The position numbers and the translations under genes are program-made. The notes beneath the pieces were generated by a model. That model was not told the origin of the DNA and made no database searches. It saw only the letters and a list, made by a program, of their open reading frames with translations. From Paenibacillus mangrovi (GTDB taxonomy: Bacteria; Bacillota; Bacilli; Paenibacillales; Paenibacillaceae), in contig NZ_JALIRP010000007.1 of assembly GCF_022898935.1 (NCBI RefSeq), positions 124,001 to 188,000 on the forward strand: a stretch of DNA of 64,000 bases. Direction: 5' to 3'. Below are positions 58,122 to 64,000 of this stretch, piece by piece. Position 1 is the stretch's first letter. Every line of letters starts with the position of its first letter.

Positions 58122-58601
58122 ATGAAGCATAAAGAATTATCAACGTGGTTAAAGTTGATAATTGTTTTTTGTGGAATATTTGGGCTGTTATTTTGTAGTT
58201 ATTTGGCCCCTGAATTTGGAAAGAGAATGCTGCTCGATTCAGAAAGTCTGAAGAACCTATACCATCCTTTTGTTGTATTCATATGGATTACAGGTATTCC
58301 ATTCTTTATCTCCTTATTTCTTGGATGGCAAATATGTTCGTGTATTGGCGCTGGCCAAGCTTTCACATTGAAAAATGCGGAAAGATTGAAAGTCATCAGT
58401 GTGTTATCCATGATTGAAGGTGTTTTGTACATCGGTGCTCTACTCTATCTTTTTGTTAATGGCAGTAATTACTCTTATATCCTGAGCGTTCTGTTATTAA
58501 TCCTTTTCTTTGCAGTCATTATTTCCATATTTACTTCCTTACTTTCGAACTTGGTCAGAGAAGCCAGTGAAATGAAGCAAGATAACGATTTGACGATATG
58601 A
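58122..58601 (+). CDS. DUF2975 membrane protein
   Basis: A 159-residue protein with four hydrophobic helices. The DUF2975 pattern appears as LGWQICSCIGAGQAFTLKNAERLKVIS between helices 2 and 3. Function unknown. TAGGAGGTAATTGTTT precedes the ATG. The next gene, 11 bp on, encodes a small Cro/CI-like protein, the usual partner of DUF2975 in Firmicutes, which probably regulates this transcript. Confidence 0.85.
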   Translation: MKHKELSTWLKLIIVFCGIFGLLFCSYLAPEFGKRMLLDSESLKNLYHPFVVFIWITGIPFFISLFLGWQICSCIGAGQAFTLKNAERLKVISVLSMIEGVLYIGALLYLFVNGSNYSYILSVLLLILFFAVIISIFTSLLSNLVREASEMKQDNDLTI

Positions 58602-58612
58602 GGTATTGAGCG

Positions 58613-58825
58613 ATGGCGATCATAGTAAATCTGGATGTCATGTTGGCTAAGAGAAAAATGAGTGTTACAGAACTGTCAGAGAAAATTGGGATTACAATGG
58701 CAAACGTATCAGTATTGAAAAATGGTAAGGCTAAAGCGATTAAATTCTCAACTTTAGAGAAGATATGCGAGGTTTTAGAGTGTCAACCCGGGGACATTTT
58801 AGAATATAAAAATGAATCTGAATAA
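58613..58825 (+). CDS. Small Xre/Cro-CI-type DNA-binding protein (YozG-like)
   Basis: A 70-residue single helix-turn-helix protein: MLAKRKMSVTELSEKIGITM then ANVSVLKNGKAKAIKFSTLEKICEVLECQPGDIL, the compact YozG-like form. It probably binds its own promoter region. Encoded between the DUF2975 and DUF3955 genes. Confidence 0.92.
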   Translation: MAIIVNLDVMLAKRKMSVTELSEKIGITMANVSVLKNGKAKAIKFSTLEKICEVLECQPGDILEYKNESE

Positions 58826-58837
58826 GGAGACTATGAT

Positions 58838-59065
58838 ATGAAAATAAATAAAAAATACGTATTAGCTTCTACTCCCATCTTGTTAGCTGTCATTTGTTTT
58901 ATCATCGCAGGAATGGGTGGTTCAAGTGTAGCAGCTGATGGAAGATTGATTGAGCCCTATTTTTTCATGATCCCAATTGGCTATCTACTGTTTTTTGGAG
59001 GCATCATTTCACTCCTATTTGTAGCCATCATTTCAACCATTAAAAAAAGCAAAATCATAAAATAA
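58838..59065 (+). CDS. DUF3955-like small membrane protein
   Basis: A 75-residue protein with two hydrophobic helices separated by GSSVAADGRLIEPYFFMIPIGYLL. The RLIEPYFFMIPIGY motif is what I associate with DUF3955. Third gene of the cluster, 12 bp after the DNA-binding protein, with AAGGAGACTATGAT as ribosome site. Confidence 0.7.
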   Translation: MKINKKYVLASTPILLAVICFIIAGMGGSSVAADGRLIEPYFFMIPIGYLLFFGGIISLLFVAIISTIKKSKIIK

Positions 59066-59114
59066 ACCTTGATTATATATGCTGTTCGATCCCAAATTAA
59101 AATGAAATTCAAAC

Positions 59115-59153
59115 GCCGACAAAGCCTCTGTGCTGACATTGTCGGCTTTTTTA
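59115..59153. terminator. Bidirectional terminator
   Basis: GCCGACAA and TTGTCGGC around an interrupted loop, followed by TTTTTT. It lies between the converging DUF3955 and DinB-like genes. Confidence 0.8.
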
Positions 59154-59158
59154 TATGA

Positions 59159-59761
59159 TTAAGAGCTTTGATGATATGTATTAATCTTCGTATTAGATTC
59201 AAACACCATGTTATAGTTTTTTTCAATTATCGTAAAATGGTGTTTCTCGTGTATAACCAGAATCTGAATGGACTGAATGAGATTAGGATAATGAGCGATC
59301 GGATCCAAAAACACAATGTGTCCCGCAATGTCTTCTTCCATATTTTCAACTAATGCTTTCATTTCATTAGTCTCGTTCAACAGTAATTGTTCTAATTCTC
59401 GCGCATTCATAGCATAACGGATCTTATTTGGTGGTTCTAAAATCCAAGGGGCTCTCATCCCTCTTCCTTTTTTTTCTTTAAATTCCACATAAATATCATG
59501 TATTTCCGTTGCGAATGGCTTATTTCTTTTCATTTTGGCATATGGAATAAGCACGAAAGACCATTTAGTCGTGACTTTAAGCATTCTCATTATCAAATAT
59601 AGATGATATACATGCTCTCCAATAGACCATTTTCCCTCTTCTTTTCGATCCCATAGTTGTTCTTGTGACAGTGAGTGTAATTGGAGCGTGAATTGACTTC
59701 TCTGCTGAAATAATGTGTGAAAATGCTGTGCCATACTTTCAGATTTCATCGCTAGATTCAT
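59159..59761 (-). CDS. DinB-like metal-binding protein
   Basis: A 200-residue four-helix protein of the DinB/YfiT superfamily: helix 1 SMAQHFHTLFQQRSQFTLQL, WSIGEHVYHLYLIMRML with His ligands, and the third His in IQILVIHEKHHFTII. Such proteins are thiol-S-transferases (for bacillithiol) or related; the substrate is unknown. Two close ATGs occur, MNLA and MKSES; the first follows GAAAGGGA. Its A+T-rich sequence and isolated position suggest accessory DNA. Confidence 0.82.
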   Translation of the reverse strand: MNLAMKSESMAQHFHTLFQQRSQFTLQLHSLSQEQLWDRKEEGKWSIGEHVYHLYLIMRMLKVTTKWSFVLIPYAKMKRNKPFATEIHDIYVEFKEKKGRGMRAPWILEPPNKIRYAMNARELEQLLLNETNEMKALVENMEEDIAGHIVFLDPIAHYPNLIQSIQILVIHEKHHFTIIEKNYNMVFESNTKINTYHQSS

Positions 59762-59835
59762 TCCCTTTCATTTCTTTTCATTTCACTTTAAAAGATCAAA
59801 ACCACATGCAATTCCTGCCATGTGGTTAAACCAAC

Positions 59836-60522
59836 TCAATTCTTACCGCTGCTCATGCTTGCGAAATGCATTTTGTTTCGTTCATGGGATTTTTTTATAT
59901 GATCAGCCATCGCTTCGGCAGCGCCGCCCGAGTCCCTTAGCAGCAGTTTTTGTAAAATAGCATTATGCTCCGACCATTCCGCGTTTGTATTGTCAACATC
60001 CAGGTTCAATTTAATAAAAGTTAAATATCTTTGGATTTGCTCGATGTAATTTTTGATTAGATTTTTTAAATTTGCATTATCACAATACTCAAGAATAACG
60101 CCATGGATGGAAGCATTCATTTTCTTGATCGCTTCCAGCCCAGGGTTCTCCCGGGATGACTGATCGGAATTCAGGGATGCCATCGTTTCATGAAGCCATT
60201 CGAGTTTGCTGTCAGGTATGTTTAGTGCCGCTTTTTTCACAGCCTGAGGTTCAAGATACAATCTGATCTCATAGATTTCGTTCAACTCCTGAACGGTCAT
60301 CTGGTTAACGAACATGCCTTTAAAAGGCACAGTATGCAAATATCCTTCAGATTGCAATCTGGAAAGCGCCTCGCGAATCGGAATATTGCTTACTTCCAGA
60401 TCGCGGGCCAATTGATCAATATTGATTTTTTCACCAGCTGCAAATCGATGCGATAAAATATCTTCTTTGACAATCTGGTAAATTTCATCCGTCAAATTAT
60501 TTCGGCTTAACTTGCTGCCCAT
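59836..60522 (-). CDS. GntR-family regulator, FCD type (second)
   Basis: A 228-residue repressor: winged helix with LARDLEVSNIPIREALSRLQSEGYL, then FCD domain (IRLYLEPQAVKKAALN, NASIHGVILEYCDNANLK, WSEHNAILQKLLLRDS). Related to but distinct from the regulator at 51.1 kb. Downstream of, and in the same direction as, the enolase-superfamily gene; a shared motif precedes both. A probable local repressor of sugar-acid use. Confidence 0.92.
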   Translation of the reverse strand: MGSKLSRNNLTDEIYQIVKEDILSHRFAAGEKINIDQLARDLEVSNIPIREALSRLQSEGYLHTVPFKGMFVNQMTVQELNEIYEIRLYLEPQAVKKAALNIPDSKLEWLHETMASLNSDQSSRENPGLEAIKKMNASIHGVILEYCDNANLKNLIKNYIEQIQRYLTFIKLNLDVDNTNAEWSEHNAILQKLLLRDSGGAAEAMADHIKKSHERNKMHFASMSSGKN

Positions 60523-60550
60523 TCAATGATCACCATGCTTTTTACATTAA

Positions 60551-60569
60551 TATATCATGTACGATGTAA
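60551..60569. promoter_or_regulatory. Shared motif upstream of second GntR gene (likely operator)
   Basis: TATATCATGTACGATGTAA is repeated with small changes at 61748-61765 (TATATCATGTATGATTTA). Both show ATCAT/ATGAT-type dyad symmetry and stand 30-40 bp before the GntR and dehydratase start codons respectively. Confidence 0.65.
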
Positions 60570-60625
60570 TGAATTCAATTGATCCCACCATTCGGTTGGT
60601 AAACGGACAGCTTCCGTCACACATT

Positions 60626-61723
60626 TTAGCGAATACGGTATTTTTCGAAGCAATCGGGTCTTATTTCAGTAGATGCACCGGGCATTTGCGGCAATACGTA
60701 AAAACCATTCCTAACCGTTGCCGGCTCGACAAAGATATCCCGGATCCATGGAATGTATTCGAGCATGATGGCATCCTGTGTTGAGGCGACGAGATGCTGA
60801 TGAATTTGCCCCATGTCGCCCACGTGCGGGCAAATCGGCAGGTTGTATGAAGCGGCGAGTCCGGCCACCTGCAGCCATTCCGTAATACCGGCGAGTCTCG
60901 TCACATCGGCTTGCACGTATTCGACGGCCCCGCTATGGATGTAATCCCGGAATGCGAACTTGGTATAGACATGTTCCCCAAGGGCAATCGGCACATTTAG
61001 TGCATCCGCCAGCTTCTTATGCCCCATGATGTCATCCGGATTAAGTGGCTCCTCGAGCCAGAACAAATCGAATTCTTCGAGCCGTTTTCCCCATGTCATA
61101 GCGGTATTGATATTCCATTGCTGGTTAACATCGATCATAAAAATAACATCGTCACCAATTGCCTTCCGAACCGCTTTCACCCGGTCATAATCCTCTCGTG
61201 GGTCAGGCTTGCCCACCTTGATTTTTACACCGGTAAAACCTTCCTCAACGATGGATGTTACATCCTGCAGCAGCTTTTCCTTGCTCCAATTCAGCCAGCC
61301 GCCGTTGGTGTTATAGGCCTTGATTTGCTTGTCTTTATGTCCGCCAAGGTATTGCCAAAGCGGCCTCCCCGCTGCCTTCGACATAATATCCCAGAGGGCG
61401 ATATCCACGGCAGCTAATGCCATATGTGCAATTCCCGCCCTGCCAACCCAATGCATCTTGCCAAAACGCATTTCATCCCAAAGCTGTTTGACCATGAATG
61501 GATCTTTCCCGAGCAAAATGGGAGCATAATACCGGTCAATCGTATCGACAATCATGTGATCGCCTTCAGCACAGGTTCCTGTATATCCGTAGCCAACGAT
61601 ATTCTCATCCGTGAAGATTCTTACGCCGGATAATCCCCAATGCGTCGCAACATTGATCGCATCCGTAATCGGCGGGGTAATGGGGACATGCAAAATAAAG
61701 CTCTCCACTTTCGTAATTTTCAT
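60626..61723 (-). CDS. Enolase-superfamily dehydratase/racemase (MR subgroup)
   Basis: A 365-residue enzyme with complete active-site set: GVKIKVG (KxK), FMIDVNQQW (Asp), WLEEPL (Glu), IALGEHVY (Glu) and late CPHVGDMGQIH (His). The His near the end fits mandelate-racemase-type sugar-acid dehydratases. LGGHKDKQIKAYNTNGG is typical of the barrel entry. Expression is probably controlled by the GntR-type regulator encoded downstream, with a weak cre-like box upstream. Confidence 0.88.
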   Translation of the reverse strand: MKITKVESFILHVPITPPITDAINVATHWGLSGVRIFTDENIVGYGYTGTCAEGDHMIVDTIDRYYAPILLGKDPFMVKQLWDEMRFGKMHWVGRAGIAHMALAAVDIALWDIMSKAAGRPLWQYLGGHKDKQIKAYNTNGGWLNWSKEKLLQDVTSIVEEGFTGVKIKVGKPDPREDYDRVKAVRKAIGDDVIFMIDVNQQWNINTAMTWGKRLEEFDLFWLEEPLNPDDIMGHKKLADALNVPIALGEHVYTKFAFRDYIHSGAVEYVQADVTRLAGITEWLQVAGLAASYNLPICPHVGDMGQIHQHLVASTQDAIMLEYIPWIRDIFVEPATVRNGFYVLPQMPGASTEIRPDCFEKYRIR

Positions 61724-61747
61724 CGGATCTCTCTCCTTATTATTTCA

Positions 61748-61808
61748 TATATCATGTATGATTTATATTATATATCTGCTCTTGAGGTTTGGCAATAAAG
61801 CGTTTGCA
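61748..61808 (-). promoter_or_regulatory. Operator motif and weak cre-like box of the dehydratase gene
   Basis: The motif TATATCATGTATGATTTA (61748-61765), shared with the GntR gene's upstream region, is followed at 61795-61808 by a word that reads TGCAAACGCTTTAT on the minus strand, 12 of 14 matches to the cre consensus. Confidence 0.5.
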
Positions 61809-61842
61809 TCCCAATGAACAGACAGGAGCATCCAAACAAAAA

Positions 61843-61881
61843 AAGAACAAGGCCAACTGAAATTTCCAGTGACCTCGTTCT
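61843..61881 (-). terminator. Rho-independent terminator of sigma-factor operon
   Basis: In the minus direction GAACGAGGTCACTG pairs imperfectly with CAGTTGGCCTTGTTC around GAAATTT, followed by a run of T's. It is about 50 bp after the last gene of the operon. Confidence 0.75.
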
Positions 61882-61929
61882 CGCTCATTTTTTAGCTTTT
61901 CTACCATCAGGTACATCATTTCTTCACGT

Positions 61930-62766
61930 TTAGGCCCTCGGCTTCTTTTGGAGTTTGCCTACAAGCCACTGTGTACTAATACCGAAGGATATCAAGATAA
62001 GCAGCGTCAAGACAATCCATCCTACAAAAGGAATATTCACGAGTCCTGTTAGAATAACCGCTCCGATCGTAACTTTCATCCACTCGGACTTTTGTACTGG
62101 AACATTGAACATGCCGCCAAGACGGGAGCTCACAATGGTAATACCTAAAGTAACCGCTCCGACGATCATAAGAAGTATAGGAATTAAAATGGGAATGCCA
62201 ATAACCGATATGAGCAGCAATGTACACAGGGCCGTGATAACCAATCCGCTAAGGAAACCAGCAAATAGCAAACGTCCCATTGACACGTGGTGATACTGAT
62301 CAATAAAAGTTGCTATTTTCTGTCTGCCCATAACTCTAATTAGCACTGGTATGAGAATCAATAAAAGACTTCCAACCAGCTGTAACAACCTTAAGCCCAG
62401 CATCAGACCGCCTCCGATCAGGAGGCTGTTTTGTGTCGCATTGTCTAGAGAAAAATTATAAATATCATCACCTAACACGGCACCAGGGTCTTGCTTCACA
62501 TCTCCCCCGATCACTACAACGACACCATTAACAACTGCCTTACTTCCAAGATGTAAATTGCCATTAATGACAACAACGATACCGGTTACGTTACCGGATA
62601 CCTCGGCATCACCTCCGACCACGTACACATCATTAACTGTTTGTCCTACTGGAACAGTCGTATTTTGATGCTCGAAAATACTCTTCGCTGAGGCAATACC
62701 CGGGATGAGGATCATCATAAGTAAAAAACAGAATACAGTGTATAAAAGCTTTCTCAATGTTTTCAT
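61930..62766 (-). CDS. Exported bactofilin-like beta-helix with membrane segments
   Basis: A 278-residue membrane protein. The signal peptide ends near GIASA, then comes a short repetitive beta-solenoid (VNDVYVVGGDAEVSGNVTGI, VVVINGNLHLGSKAVVNGV, VVVIGGDVKQDPGAVLGDD) resembling polymer-forming/bactofilin repeats facing outside. Four to five C-terminal helices follow. Function unknown; probably an envelope protein. Third gene after an ECF sigma factor and its anti-sigma factor, so likely part of that stress response. Confidence 0.75.
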   Translation of the reverse strand: MKTLRKLLYTVFCFLLMMILIPGIASAKSIFEHQNTTVPVGQTVNDVYVVGGDAEVSGNVTGIVVVINGNLHLGSKAVVNGVVVVIGGDVKQDPGAVLGDDIYNFSLDNATQNSLLIGGGLMLGLRLLQLVGSLLLILIPVLIRVMGRQKIATFIDQYHHVSMGRLLFAGFLSGLVITALCTLLLISVIGIPILIPILLMIVGAVTLGITIVSSRLGGMFNVPVQKSEWMKVTIGAVILTGLVNIPFVGWIVLTLLILISFGISTQWLVGKLQKKPRA

Positions 62767-62770
62767 CCCT

Positions 62771-63256
62771 TCAACTGGTTGTGGTTTGAAACATCCGTCT
62801 TAGTGTGTAAATCGATAATGTAAGGATAGTTAGAGAAAGAACGACCGTCACACCACTAAAGACCGGTAAGCTTGAAATGAAATGCGAGATCATATACACC
62901 ATAGCAGTCAATAAGGTAAAGCTTCCATGGATCAGCTTGATTAAAAAGCCACCGATGCTGAAAAAGATGATGCAAATTACCAATACAGCAAGAAAAGGAA
63001 TGAGAAGCCACCCCTTTATGAATCCCACCGATTCTTTCTCTATTTCAATCGACTGTAGAACTCGATCTTCGAGATCGGCCGGTTCTTGGATCGAGTAAAA
63101 TGCTTGCTTAAGGTCACTTTGCATGGCTATAAGTTCATTCATAAGTGCCTGACATGAATCGCATGTAGCGATGTGATTTTCCACTTGCTTTTTTTCATAT
63201 TCGCTTAACTCGTTATCAATATAAGCTGAAAGTTGATCTTCAGGATGAATGGTCAT
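62771..63256 (-). CDS. Anti-sigma factor with zinc finger (ZAS domain)
   Basis: A 161-residue membrane protein. The cytosolic N-terminal zinc-binding anti-sigma domain is DQLSAYIDNELSEYEKKQVENHIATCDSCQALMNEL with HxxxCxxC. Two hydrophobic segments follow (about 80-106 and 112-150). It would hold the sigma factor encoded directly before it, whose stop it shares (ATGA-like overlap of one base), until an envelope signal frees it. Confidence 0.93.
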   Translation of the reverse strand: MTIHPEDQLSAYIDNELSEYEKKQVENHIATCDSCQALMNELIAMQSDLKQAFYSIQEPADLEDRVLQSIEIEKESVGFIKGWLLIPFLAVLVICIIFFSIGGFLIKLIHGSFTLLTAMVYMISHFISSLPVFSGVTVVLSLTILTLSIYTLRRMFQTTTS

Positions 63257-63783
63257 TATTTATCCTCCCCTCGCAGTTGTTTTCGTAATGCCATTCGTGC
63301 TGCGAATAGTCGTGATTTTATTGTACCTAGGGGGACTTCAATCATATCGGCGATTTCTTCATAGCGGAACCCCTCTATGTCATGTAACAATATGACTTCC
63401 CGGTGTTCGACAGAAAGTCTGCTTATTCCTTCCTCAATAGACAGCCTCTCCAAAGGATCGGAAAAGTTTGTATCCACGATTGTTTCATTCACCTCACGAA
63501 CTAACATACGTTCTTTTGTGATTTTTTTCAAACGATCTTTGCAAAGGTTAGAAACAATGCGAAATAACCACGATGAAAAAGCGTATTCGTTGTCCAAATT
63601 TGATAATGAAAAGAATGCTTTGACGAATGCTTCTTGTGATGCATCCTCTGCATCCATACGATCGTTCAACATACCCATCGCATATCGAAATACAAGGCCT
63701 TTATAGCGTCTGACGAGATCAGCAAACGCTTCACGATCACCATGTTTGGCTCGGTGAATAATCTGGTACAATTCCTCGTTCAC
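63256..63783 (-). CDS. ECF-type RNA polymerase sigma factor
   Basis: A 175-residue SigW-like sigma factor: region 2 GDREAFADLVRRYKGLVFRYAMGM, DAEDASQEAFVKAF, SSWLFRIVSNLCKDRLKK, and region 4 LSVEHREVILLHDIEGFRYEEIADMIEVPLGTIKSRLF. It directs transcription of an envelope stress regulon, probably including its own operon with the anti-sigma factor and bactofilin-like protein. Confidence 0.95.
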   Translation of the reverse strand: MNEELYQIIHRAKHGDREAFADLVRRYKGLVFRYAMGMLNDRMDAEDASQEAFVKAFFSLSNLDNEYAFSSWLFRIVSNLCKDRLKKITKERMLVREVNETIVDTNFSDPLERLSIEEGISRLSVEHREVILLHDIEGFRYEEIADMIEVPLGTIKSRLFAARMALRKQLRGEDK

Positions 63784-63840
63784 TACTCGTTTTCACTCCT
63801 ACGATAAGGAAGCATTCTTTATCATCTTCTGTGGGTCTCT

Positions 63841-64000
63841 TTATGTCCGAATCTCTTTGCTTCTTTGAAGTACCCTGAGAACCTCGAGCAAAATGATATT
63901 AAGGCTTATCCATACCCCGCCGAACACATAACCTGCGGCAACATCACTAGGAAATTGCACGTTGAAATAGATCCGACTAATGCCCACAAGAAGGCATATC
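63841..64000 (-). CDS. PAP2-family phosphatase, C-terminal part (5' end beyond window)
   Basis: The visible 52 residues read ICLLVGISRIYFNVQFPSDV then AAGYVFGGVWISLNIILLEVLR and a short basic tail. This is the last motif (SRxxxxxHxxxD) and final membrane helix of PAP2-type lipid phosphatases. The motif His is Gln here (codon CAA), so activity is doubtful. It is upstream of the sigma gene in the same direction, with a 60-bp gap. Confidence 0.75.
   Translation of the reverse strand, partial: ICLLVGISRIYFNVQFPSDVAAGYVFGGVWISLNIILLEVLRVLQRSKEIRT

Overview
The window looks like a chromosomal segment of a Gram-positive, spore-former-type Firmicute, most likely Paenibacillus or a close relative. 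This is inferred from GGAGG-type ribosome binding sites throughout, YesM/YesN-type two-component control of sugar ABC transporters, cre-like boxes, ECF transporters with BioY, a SigW-type sigma/anti-sigma pair, and many AraC and GntR/FCD regulators. Almost everything from the left edge to 22.3 kb and from 29.6 to 55.5 kb is on the minus strand. No rRNA, tRNA, CRISPR array, transposase or integrase gene was seen.

Layout. (1) 0-2.3 kb: L-lactate dehydrogenase (cut by the window edge) and lactate permease, with a Rex-like box upstream. (2) 2.6-12.1 kb: an accessory array of small, unrelated single-gene units (Nudix, GNAT, VOC, GyrI-like, serine hydrolase, C39-like/YdeI fusion, APH kinase, methyltransferase, DUF402). 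All lie on the minus strand and are separated by about 80-215 bp imperfect palindromic repeats with TTATAAC/GTTATAAG-type arms. The geometry is that of an integron cassette array (gene, then attC-like site), although no integrase is visible. Several units are decayed. (3) 12.6-22.3 kb: beta-galactosidase, MalFG-type permeases, lipoprotein binding protein, YesM-type kinase and YesN-type regulator, with two cre-like boxes. This block is bracketed by 79-bp direct repeats, one of which is the 3' end of the GH38-like gene at 23.4 kb. (4) 22.7-29 kb: an FMN reductase, two GH38-type glycosidases and a divergent AraC regulator. (5) 29.6-38.2 kb: an 11-gene, nearly gapless operon behind a promoter overlapping a BirA-type operator. 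It encodes BioY, acyl-CoA ligase, thiolase, two hotdog hydratases, ketoreductase, a dedicated EcfA-EcfA-EcfT module, a CHY zinc-finger protein and a FabK/NPD-type flavoprotein. Together these could form a biotin-controlled CoA chain-elongation (pimeloyl-like) pathway. (6) 38.3-51.8 kb: a sugar-acid catabolic operon with a GntR/FCD regulator and its palindromic operators, Rbs-type ABC importer, UxuA-like and enolase-superfamily dehydratases, an atypical enolase, SDRs, RraA-like and MBL-fold enzymes, plus an SDR pseudogene. (7) 51.9-55.5 kb: MarR regulator, AhpD-like CxxC protein, lipoyl-domain E3 and lipoate ligase, a self-contained lipoyl redox module. (8) 55.7-64 kb: a secreted small protein, an alkaline-phosphatase-superfamily enzyme, a DUF2975/HTH/DUF3955 cluster, a DinB-like protein, a second GntR/FCD plus enolase-superfamily dehydratase, and an ECF sigma/anti-sigma/membrane protein operon. 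The right edge holds the end of a PAP2-family gene.

Function calls rest on recognised motifs and neighbourhood, without database searches. The two points most worth following are the attC-like cassette array (2) and the BirA-controlled CoA-cycle operon (5).
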